From positions 6,820,001-6,884,000 of the forward strand of contig JAPTOF010000014.1 of assembly GCA_028554755.1 (NCBI GenBank): a stretch of 64,000 nucleotides of DNA, written 5' to 3'. Below, piece after piece: positions 21,587 through 33,500 of the stretch. The position numbers and the translations under genes were made by a program. Position 1 is the first letter of the stretch, and each line of letters begins with the position of its first letter. The stretch comes from Cordia subcordata (lineage: Eukaryota; Streptophyta; Magnoliopsida; Boraginales; Cordiaceae). Below the pieces are notes generated by a model that made no database searches, was not told the DNA's origin, and saw only the letters and a program-made list of their open reading frames with translations.

Positions 21587-24500
21587 GCACACACAAATAC
21601 ACATTTATTTACGTATGTAAATGCACAGGCTTTTGTTTGTATAGAGGTTTCGTTTTTGTGCGTCCTCGTTAATCCAAAACTTAGGCCTCCGGGACGTTTT
21701 CTGGAAGCAAATATGAGTTTGCGTCTGTACATTTGTCCCTTTTTACTCTTTTCCCCTTTCAATTTTATTTTTTTTTGGATTTCTTTTTTTTTTATTAACT
21801 TTTTGTTTGTTTACTGATTTAATCTTGGTAAGAGGTTCATGTGAATTTGATGCTATCTTAGTTGCGAGGTACACGAGCTTGAAAATTCTAATAAATTATT
21901 GAAAACAAAAATTGAATTTGCAATCTGAGTATCATTTTTGCCTGATGCGTATGAATTTTGTTTTTTTGCTTGTACACGTGTAACGTACATGTCTACCTGT
22001 ATGGTCTAATTCACGTGAAACATGTTATCCTTTTCCCAGAAATACCTGATATTTACATAGGTAATTTTATTTTTCTATTTTTAGTCTTAAACAAATGGTG
22101 TGGTAAATAAGGTGTTAAACTCTCATATTTCTTGATTTTCTTATGATTTGCTGGAAACTCGCATTTACTCACACAATGAAATAGATATAGTGCGTAAAAA
22201 TTTATTTTGGAATATTATAGAGATTAATATCAGCTGAATCTTTGCTTGAATATTGGATATAGTATGAGCATGATGATTAAATGTAATTGTTTATCGGTTG
22301 CGGTATCTTCAATAGGTGGGGCCCAGTGCTTGATCAAGGTTCATTCAAAAATCGACAATGCATCTATTTGTCCGAGCAGGTAATTTCTACCTCTACGTAC
22401 TAAACTAGGATTTTACCATTTTGTGTATCATTTATGTAATGTTAGTGTAGTATTTTAATGACTGAGATTTCGGATGAAGCATCTGGTTTTCTTTTTCGTT
22501 TTCTTTTTTCTAAGAGGGGATGAAAGTATTATGAATCCTTAATCAATCTAAAAATTGATATATCTTTCATTCTTTTACTTAAACAAGTATACTAATTCTT
22601 CCTGTTGTTATTGTGTTGGTATATTGTCTTGTCCTGCCAGACTGATGGCTCTGTACCAAACACTTTGATCGTAGCCAATTGCGATATTGTCAAGCCTCGG
22701 GTTGCTGCTGAAAACCATGTAGCACATGTATTGTCTTTGAATTTTATCATTGTAATTCACTTTTCTTCCTGAGTTTACATATAAGAGAGTGCTTTATTAA
22801 TCAATTCATTAATCAATTGTTTGCTAGTTCAATGAGGAAGCCCGCTCACCATTTGTGAAGAAGTTCAAAACACTTATTCATCCTGGAGAGGTAAGAAAAT
22901 AAAGATGGATCTAGTGAATCCTGAACCATCAGTGCTGCAATTAAAATCAGTGTGGGGTTTATGTGATTTCCCTTAATTTCCCCTGTACCCATTTGCCATA
23001 ATGGTACTGGCTAAGACTGTTAGGAGAACGTGAACAACTAAAGCATTTCACGGCCACACTTTAATTTGCATATATTTAGTGATTTGCGAGTTCTCTTTTT
23101 CTTTTATGTTTCAGGATTTGATAATTTTGGTATTGAAGTTTGCCTTAGATTGAATTTGTCTATTTGAATTTTTCTTTTTGTACTATAAAAAATATTCCAG
23201 GTGAATCGGATTAGGGAGCTTCCACAGAACAAAAACATAGTAGCAACTCATACTGACTGTCCTGAGGTACGTTATTTGATGAAGACCGTCTATGCTTGTG
23301 TGAATAATTTGTTTGATAAATTAGATAAGTCAGAGTTGAGTTTAGTTTTGGAATGAAATCAGGTTCTCATTTGGGATATCGAAGGTCAACCTAATCGGCA
23401 TGCTATCCTTGGTGCTACTGAATCACGACCTGATTTGGTATCTCTTTCTCGAATTAAATTCTATATTTTTGTGTAGTAGCTGTGTTTTTTAGTTTCTTCC
23501 TTTTCTTCTTTATCGTTGTTATGCGCATTTCTCCATATTAATTGAAATAATTAAGTGATTGCTTATTTAGTATTTCAGAATTTCTTGGTTGAATTCTACC
23601 AAGTAAACATAGCAACTTCATAGGTTCTTTCATGAGAGCTAATTAGCATAAATTAGAGACCTCTTACTGTGAAACTCAGATGGTTGGAGAAATTTCTAGA
23701 TCATTATTATGCTGAAGAATGGTATAATAAATAATGTGTTCAGTGAATGAGGGTTCTGGGAGAGTAAATCCGGTGGTGACCTAATCTCAAGCATCTTTTG
23801 CTTGGTGGTTTCCTGTAAATCTGAATTTACATCCTTCTGCTGGTGAGAATGATCTTTATAGGCAATTTCCTTTGTAGAAATTCCAAATACAGGTAAATGT
23901 ATGTCCATACACATTTTCATATGTGCGGATATTTCATCTAGCAGGTCTAGATATAATTTAGAAATTTTTGGGAAGAAGAAACAATGAAAGAAAAAGGGAA
24001 ACAATAAAAAGAATAAAAAGAACTGAAAAAAGTACTTCAATAAAAGAAGCCTGTGTAATAAAATAATTTAGCTGTTTTAGTAATCTCCATGTAGGCTCTT
24101 CCTTAGAAGCAACTTGACTTTGCAAGGGTGAGATAGAAAGAGGACTTAGAAGTGGAAACTAAAATTGTGAAATTTAGATACTTTAGCAGTCTTTCATGAC
24201 CAATAGTGTCTGTGATTCTTTTCGAAGTTATGTTCAAACGTGCACTGTAGGCCTACCTTAATTCTAAAGTACTTCCTCTGTCCCAAAATTCGAGTCTGGT
24301 TTGATCTTTTTGGTCGAATATGATTTTTCCTGTGGTGATATCTTTTGGTTATTCTTTTTTCTCATTTGAACTCTTTAAACATTCACTTGATATTTCCAAT
24401 TTGATTTCTTATTCCTTTCAGAGTTTCACTAAAATTGACAATAAAGAACATCTAATTTTCTTTACATAAAAACAACTTCATCAATACTATTAAATTAGGA

Positions 24501-27500
24501 CTCTAATTTGGATGAAGGGAGAAAGATTTGATCTGTGGAACTAGGTAAAATGACTGATGATTCTTACAGTAGTGTTTAGCCACAATTCTTCTTTGCTCAA
24601 ACCTTCTATTCTTTTTTCCACTTTCTTCCCTTTGTTCAAAACTTTTCCTTCTTTATTCCTGGTGCATTCAGTGGTCATAATAACATATCCTGTTCCATGT
24701 TTTATTATACATCATTGTAACCTGTTGCAAATCGACAGTGGTCACAATAACATGTCCTGTTCCATGTTTTATTATACATCAATGTAACCTGTTGCAAATC
24801 GACAGAATTTCAACAACTATAGAATTGTGCATCTCCTATCAAGATATAAATTCACATGAAATGTTTTATCCTTGAAGGTATTAACTGGTCATCAAGAGAA
24901 TGCAGAATACGCTCTAGCTATGAGTCCTACTGGACCACTTGTGCTGTCTGGAGGTTTTGAATATTTTATTTTCTGTGTTCTTGTTATCATCTGAGATTCT
25001 GAGTTATTTACTCTTCATTATTTATTTTGTTGTATCTTTGAGCTATTATATGAGCTTTCCTGCAGTAGCTGTTTTTAGTTAGTTACAGTATCCTCTCTGT
25101 ACTAAGATGACAGAAACAGCTGACTCTTCCCACATATTAAATAAATATAATAAATGGAAGCATCTCCCTCTATATCTATGTTTCCGAATTTAATCCTTCA
25201 TTATTTCCAACTTAAATGCTAGCTTGTAACATCAATTAGAGTAGGGACCAGCTTGATGAGTTTATTAAACTTGAGAAGAAGGAGATATTAAAAAATTTTG
25301 CGTTTTTAATGTCAAATTGGACACTATATTGGGATGAACAAATAGAAAGAGTCTGTTCTCATTATAGGACTTAGAGAGTAACAATTTAGCCTTTTGTCTT
25401 CTGTTTGTCATTTTCTATCAAACTTTGTTGGGCAAAGTGGTCTAATCTTTCTTATTATCTGTTTTCTTTACCCCTCTTCACTCGGATTCTTCTGTTGCTT
25501 GATATCCAAAGAAGTTTTGAAAGCCATCAGATATATTTGCAATCCCAGAATAGTTGCCCTTTCTGAGCTTCCGATGTAAGGAAAATCATCAAAGGTTTAA
25601 AAAAGTGTTGTCATCTTAAGTTGGTCCTTGTTAACTAGAAAGGAAGAAAGGTATCCATGTATGAATTCCCCTTTCTCTGTTGACCTCCCAAAAGTTTTAC
25701 TTGTGGAGCACATTCAGTTTCTGCATGTAATTTCTTGATCTGCCTTAGTCATCCCACAGGTTTTCTTGTAACAGTTGTATCTTTTTAATAGGAAGAGACA
25801 AAACTGTGGTGTTGTGGAGTATTCATGACCATGTCTCATCATTGGCCGTAGATACATCCAAGTCTACAGAATCTAGGGGCTCAATTGTAAGAACTGCTGA
25901 TAATCCTCCTATTGGGCCACGTGGGATCTTCCAAGGGCATCAGGATACTGTTGAAGATGTGCAGTTTTGCCCTTCAAGGTAAAAGATGAATTATGTGTTC
26001 GTGTAAGGACATCAGCTTCCACCTCTTTGTGATGTGTTTCTATAACAACTTAAGCCCAAAGGAAGAGCCCATCCCAAAAGACTAGTCTGTTAGGTGGGAG
26101 AACTCTTTGAACTTAAAAACTATTCACAAGGGAGTAGCATTTCCAATGTGGGAAATCATTACATTCCACCCCCTTTAAATGGCAGACGTCCATGTCGGGC
26201 TAGCCTATTGACACTGACCCGATGGTAACCCTTTCCTCTTTGACGGCTCTAGCCACCTATCAGTATTCAGTGTGGCCTTCTATCGACACTGACCCAATGG
26301 TAGCCCTTTTCCTTTGGCAGCTGCACTCACCTATCAGTATTCGACATCTCATTTTACCACATTTGAAAATGCCACATCTTAATCTAGCCTATAGTTCCAC
26401 ACCTTAATCCATCCTATAGTCTCCCCTTCATGGAGCCCACTCTCAATGAAAGCACCAATATAACAACTTAATCCCAAAGGAAGAGCCCATCCCAAAAGAC
26501 TAGTCTGTTAGGTGGGAGAACCCTTTGAACTTAACAACCACTAACAAGGGAGTAGGATTTCCAATGTGGGAAATCATTATAGTTTATTAGGATATTGGCA
26601 TGGATCTCTTCTCTGCAGGTTGCCTCTAAATGACTCTTTATTTCATTTATTTACTAAATAAGCAAATTAGTCTACTGATCAATTGTTAGTTACAAGGCTG
26701 AAATACAAAGAAGGAACAAGGTGAGCAAGATATATACATGTCTAGCCACAAAAACTTACATATCTATGCTCTCATCAATGTTCAAGGAGTTTGATAGCAT
26801 TGAGGACATTCTGCTTCTTGACTTAATATTATTTGTTACCACTTTAAGTTGTGTTGCTCTGTACCTGACTTACCCGTGACTCTAATGAAGTTCACAGGAG
26901 TTCTGTAGCGTTGGCGATGACTCATCCTTAATACTATGGGATGCACGTGTTGGCTTTAATCCAGTTATTAAGGTCAGATCAATTTCTTCGGATTGTTGAG
27001 TGTAATGTCATATCTGTTTCAGGGTTTTGCACCCTTGTGTGCCGAATGAAAATGGAATAAAACTTCAGGATGTTGCATTAATGTGTAATTTCTGTGCTGT
27101 AATTCTATTGTCAGAAGAAAGCCTCGATCCATTTGTTTCATGCTTTTAACATGAGTGTGACATCAAATATGTCTCGAGGACTTGATTCTGAGAATAGCAT
27201 TCTGATATCTGTATGCTTTTTTACATGAGATCTTGATTATGTATGGCTTTTAATGTCTTTTAGTTTTGGATGTCCTGTTTCTGTTTCTTTTCTTTGTTGG
27301 GATGTGGGTGTCTTTGGAGGGATGGAGGAGAAAAGAGGAGGCTATTGCTGTGCAGAAAAAGAAAAGATGAACTGGAATTATTAAATATTGTATTCTTCAT
27401 TAGATTCTAGTTGCTGAAAGCCTCTGTAGACACCAAAAATTACTTCATGAACTGTGATTTTTCTATGTTTCATGTTAGAAATTAGGCTCTTATACGTGAA

Positions 27501-30500
27501 TGAATATTAGCTGCGAACTGCATTTGATGCCTAAACTGATTAGGTTCCTATTTCATTGGCCAAGAAACCAGATAATTGGTGCATTATGCCTCTGATTTCC
27601 CCTACTAGAGTTTTCTGGGAAACCCTTGCCTTGTTGGCTTGAACCTTTTGGCAGATGCCTTTGCAATCCTTTTGTATATTAAATTCTCTCTAATCTCCTA
27701 TAAGCTTTTCCTAATGTGCTGCTTCATTTGTGATACACTGAATTAGGGTATGTATGTTGTAGCTGTGAAATCTTGGTGACCTGTAATGCTTTCGGCAGTA
27801 CGGCTTTTCGGTTAAAAGTCTTGTCGAACAGAAGCTGTTAACTATTTGCCCTTTTGACCAAAAAAAAAAGAACTATTTGCCTTATTTTTTTACATATTGA
27901 GCTCTCAACTACTTTCATGGCAATATTGGGTTTCAAAAAATATGGACATTTATGGCAATATTGGGTTTAAAAAAATATGGACATTTTTTAGGGGAAAAAG
28001 AAAAGAAAAACAGCTTCTAACATGATGTGCCTTGGGAAAGCATCTTTCAGAGAGCTCTTATTTTTCAGCATTTTTAAGCTTTTGGTTTCACCTAAAAGTT
28101 CTTCCAGAAATGGGCCAAATAGGTTAGCTTCAGCTTTGAAGCTTACAGGAACTGCACTTAAGTGTCTAAAAGTTGGGCGAAACAGACCCTTGGTTAAGAC
28201 ATGGTGATTCAGAATTTCTCTTACACAACAAATTGCACTTTGTATGAGATCAGCTCTTCTGGGTGAATGTGCTATCCTCTTTCATGTGCTTTATTGATTA
28301 GTTAAGCACTGCTAATATCGTTTTTGCTTTTATGTGCTGAGTTAGAGTAATTTTGTACTTTGTTGCTTAGGTTGGAAAAGCACATAATGCTGATATTCAT
28401 TGTGTTGATTGGAATCCTAATGAGCAAAACCTCATTCTAACTGGGTATGTCCAATCCTTTAAGTATTGGAAACTTCACCATCAACCACAAGAAATGCTCA
28501 GTTTCATTTTGCTGCTGCTTCGAGTGGAGCTCATAATTTGGCATAGTGAACTATCATGAGATACTTGGATGCTTTTGTGTTGTGCAATGTTCTACTTTCA
28601 GGTCGGCAGACCATACCATTCGGATGTTTGACCGCCGAAGTCTAACCTCTGATGGAGTTGGGTTGCCTGTCCATACTTTTGAAGGTCATGCTGAAGCTGT
28701 TCTCTGTGTGCAGGTGTTAAACTGCTTGTTCTTTTAGTCTTCTTCCTTCACAGAATTGTTTCTTTTTTCCTTGATTCAGTTAACTGCTGTAGAAACTAGT
28801 GATTATGTATCAACTCTTGCCATTTGAATTGTTCATGTTCTTAATGTTTTATTCTTATGTCAGTGGTGTCCTGATAAGGCCTCTGTTTTTGGAAGCTCTG
28901 CAGAGGATGGTTTGTTAAATATATGGGACTATGAAAAGGTCTGGGAGCTCCTTTAGTTATTATTTTTTCCTGTTACTTCTCTGATCCTACCTTGACCGCT
29001 CCTTAGGTAATTAATGTCTCTACTTCTCCGTTCCAGTCTGATTCTTCTAATGAGTATCAACTGATGTAAATATTCTGTCTTTGGCCTTTATATTATGGTT
29101 GTTAGTTTTAGAAACTCGTTAATCTCGAATGAATCTCTGCCATGAATTTTATACCACTCCATTTGTTTTGTTGGTCCTGCAAGCACATTATCATTGAAAA
29201 TGCTTCCCATTTGTTTTGTTGGTCCTGCAAGCACATTATCATTGAAAATGCTTCTACTTTGTACTATCACAGATTGATAACGAGAAAGAAATTGGTGAAA
29301 AATCTCCCAGTAGTCCTGGATTGTTTTTCCAACATGCTGGGCACAGGTTAGAAACTGATTGCCTCCTTGCAGCTGAAATTTTCTCCACTGTTGCAGTTGC
29401 ATGTTTTCATTTATGCATGGCAAGTCTTCATGTATAATTTAGGTGATTGATTGCATGATACATATCCATTCTCGGTCTTACCAGATTAATAACTTACTGC
29501 TCGACAACTATGCTAAGAATTTGCACATCTAAAATTATAAGGTGCCTCCTAAAACATTTGACACTGTTGTGCCTTGAGATGGTAATTCTCACCCAACTTG
29601 TCTTTGCTGATTATGGCAACAAACCCACATATAAGCTTGAGGCCCCTAGTACATTGAAACTCAAGCCCTGTTAGAGAGCAAAAACCACCATAATCTGTGT
29701 GCACAAGCAAACTCCAGTAGGGAAGCCTCTGCAGGCCACCTCCAGCATAGAAGGCCTATCCTTGCAGCAGGCATCCTACTACAGCAACAAGGATATGTTC
29801 TATAGCTTGTAGAGTTACAAACTTACATGCTGGAAAATAAACAAGTCCAGTTTGCATTCATATTTACATGGAAAGTCTTGAGAATATGTCTAGTCTCAAT
29901 AATGTTTATAGTAGGCCAAAGTGGAGGTGATATTAGTGTACCCAGAGTTGTAGATCATGGATACGATTAGGTTAGCAAACATGCTAAAATGTGTAAGCTT
30001 GTATGTCCTAAAATTTAAGGGGAATGGGACACTGTAAAAAGGAGATTGAGAAGGGACTGAAAGATAGCCTACTCCCTCCATGCCATTAATCTTTCTGTGA
30101 TAGTTTTGATCAAGTCAAATCATATGCTCTTGTTTGCAATGTTTTGCATTAATTTTTGAAGTGTTATATTCATTCAAACTTTATTAATTGTACTATTTTA
30201 GTATCACTGATGAAGTTGCAAATGATTTGTAGAATTTGTAAGTCCATAACAATGAAAAGATTAACGGCGAAAAGTGTGTTTGACAAAAATGAAAATGTAC
30301 CTGTGACATAAAATATGGGATGAAGGTTTTATTCTATTTCTTTTTTAGCATTTGGCATTATAGAATATGTTCTGCCTATTTCCTTAAACCCCTAAAGTTT
30401 CGTCAGGATCTTTTTTGACATCTGCCTCATGTTTGTTTTCACACTCTCCTGAATCGCTAATCATCCTAACTCTGTTAATGAAATCAAAATAGAGTAAATA

Positions 30501-33500
30501 TATAGTCTTCCTTTGTTCACATTGTTCCTCTTATATTCTTGATTCTAATGGAGGTAGCATCTGGTAGCAATTGTCAAACAATATCAGAGTTTCAGGATCT
30601 TAATTGAGGAAAATAAATCAAGCTCCTGAAGGGGAAAAAGCCTTCTTAATTCACATCTTTGTTGACAGAATTTAAATGATTTACTAACTGGAAATGTCAC
30701 TGCATGATTTATAAGTTTTTTGCACGGCAATTGGTGAGCTTTTCCTGTTAAATCTCTCATCAATTAGATAGCCTACTTTTTCTCATCCCAAGTACACACA
30801 TGCACGCTCATGCATTGGAGAAAGAAGAACTAAAAGGAAGTCCTGCTGGACTGGATCCTTTCAGTATACAATATCTGTCAATGGCCTGTGAACATATGAG
30901 GTCTGCTGATATTCCTCTTAGTTCAATTTTGTTTCGATTCCAGGAATAAAGTTGTTGACTTCCATTGGAACATATTTGATCCCTGGACTATTGTTAGTGT
31001 ATCTGATGATGGTCCTACAACTGGGGGTGGTACGCTACAGGTACGAGGATGCTTGCTTTCTCTCTCACTCTCACTCACTCACTCTCTTTCTCCGTGTGTG
31101 TGTGTGTCCACGCATTTATGCATGTTAATAAGGAAGAGATATAAAGATAAAGAGAATGGTTTAAAGGCTTTGTACCTTTTGGAGTACTAGCCTACTCTAT
31201 TTATAATATTATGATATGATATCTCTTCCGATGTGGGAGAGAGACTTATAATAATAATATACTACCTAACTCATACTTAACACTCCCCCTCAAGCTGGAG
31301 CATATATATCATAAGTGCCCAGCTTGTTACAAATATATTTAACCCGAGAACCACCAAGAGACTTTGTAAATAGATCAGCTAACTGATCACTCGAGCTAAC
31401 GAAAGGAGTAATAATCTCCTTGGATAATAGCTTCTGCCTAACAAAGTGACAATCTATCTCAATGTGTTTAGTCCTTTCATGAAACACTGGGTTTGTGGCA
31501 ATATGTATCGCAGCCTGATTATCGCAAACAAGTTTCATAGGACTTGAACAGGTGACTTGAATCTCTTTCAGAAGATTTTTTACCCATATCAACTTACAAG
31601 TGGCTACTGCCATAGCTCGATATTCTAATTCAACACTTGAACGGGCCACTACATCTTGTTTCTTACTCTTCCAGGAAACAAGATTTCCTCCGACAAACAC
31701 ACAGAAACCAGAGGTGGACCTTCTATCAGTCGGACTACCTGCCCAATCAGCGTCTTGAGTACCCAACAACCTCCATGTGCCCGTGGTCACTATACAGCAA
31801 GCCTTTCCCATGTGAGCCTTTAATATACTGTAAGATTCGAATAACTGCTTCCCAATGTCTTTCTCGTGGAGAGTTCAGAAACTGACTGGCAACACTTACT
31901 GCAAAAGAGATATCTGGTCGAGTAACTGTAAGGTAATTGAGTTTTCCAACTAACCTTCTGTATCTCCCCGGATCTGATATCAACTCCCTTTCATCTGGAA
32001 GAAGCTTCACATTTGGGTCCATAGGTGAGTCACAAGGTCGCGCACCAAGTAACCCTGCCTCACTCAACGTATCTAATGTATATTTATGTTGGGTAATAAA
32101 TACCCCTTGCTTCGACTGTGCAACCTCAATACCCAAGAAATAGTGAAGCAGCCCTAGGTCTTTGGTTTGGAATTGCTGATGAAGAAAAGCCTTCAACTCA
32201 TCAATCCCGTTGCTATCATCACTTGTTATGACAATATCATCTATATACACAATCAAAAGAAGCCGTTTATCGGATGAGCATCGATAGAACACCAAATGGT
32301 CCACGTTACAACGAGTCATGCCAAAATCCAGAACTGCAGTACTAAAGCGTCCAAACCACGCCCTCGGAGATTGCTTGAGACCATACAGGGCCTTCTTTAA
32401 ACGACATACCTTCTGAGACTCCCCCTGAGCAACAAACCCTGGCGGTTGCTCCATATACACTTCCTCATCAATATCACCATTCAGGAAAGCATTCTTGATA
32501 TCTAACTGATGAAGTGACCAATGGTGAATAGCTGCCAAGGAAAGGAAAATACGAACAGAGGACATCTTAGCAATAGGAGAAAATGTGTCACTATAATCAA
32601 GACCATAAACCTGTGTGTATCCCTTGGCCACAAGTCGAGCCTTCAAATGATCCACCTGACCATTTGGTGAGACCTTCACTGTATAGACCCATCGACAACC
32701 AACAGAGGACTTGCCGGGTGGCAAATCAACTAACTCCCAAGTTCCATTATGATGTAACGCAGACATTTCTTCAAGCATAGCAGCCCGCCAACCAGGATGA
32801 GCACAAGCCTCTGCCACAGACTTAGGAATGGAAACAGAAGAAAGAGAGGCAACAAAGGATGATATGAAGGAGACAAAGAATCGTAAGACACAAAGTTAGA
32901 TATAGGGTGCTTAGTGGTGCAAGAACGAGTACCTTTCCGAAGAGCAATGGGCATGTCAAGATCAGATGATTGAGCAGAAACTGGATCCGAAGGCAGCGAA
33001 TCAGAGGATACCGAGGCAGGTAGCAACAGATGTGATCGGCGTGAATAAACCCGGAGGTCCGGTCTATCTAGACGTACAGTGGGAGGCAGTGGTGAAGTAG
33101 CATCAGGAGTGGATGTGAGGTCTGAAGTAGGAGAAGGGGCCAAAGGTGCATCGAAGGTGGGTACTGGAAGTGGTAAAGACTCAACCACGGTATCAGAAGT
33201 GGTGGTAGAAGGGAAAAAGGAAGTGTGTTCAAAGAAGGTAACATCAGCTGATACAAACCATCGCTATAACTCAGGAGAGTAACAACGGTAACCCTTTTAA
33301 TGCCGAGAGTACCCAAGAAACACACAGTTGATAGATCGAGGGCCTAACTTGTCTACCCCAGGGGAGAGATTGTGGACAAAGCAAACACATCCAAAAACCC
33401 GAGGAGGAAGCATGTAAATAGCATCTCGAGGGAACAAATAGAGAATGGTATTTGATCATGTAACACAGAGGATGGCATACGGTTGTTAAGATAACACGAT

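Noticed and set aside
21276..21817. Several long ORFs in both strands
   Set aside because: They arise from CT, CA and AT repeats in FVE intron 1.
23696..24040. Phe-rich minus-strand ORF
   Set aside because: Lies in FVE intron 6; T/A-rich composition, no domain.
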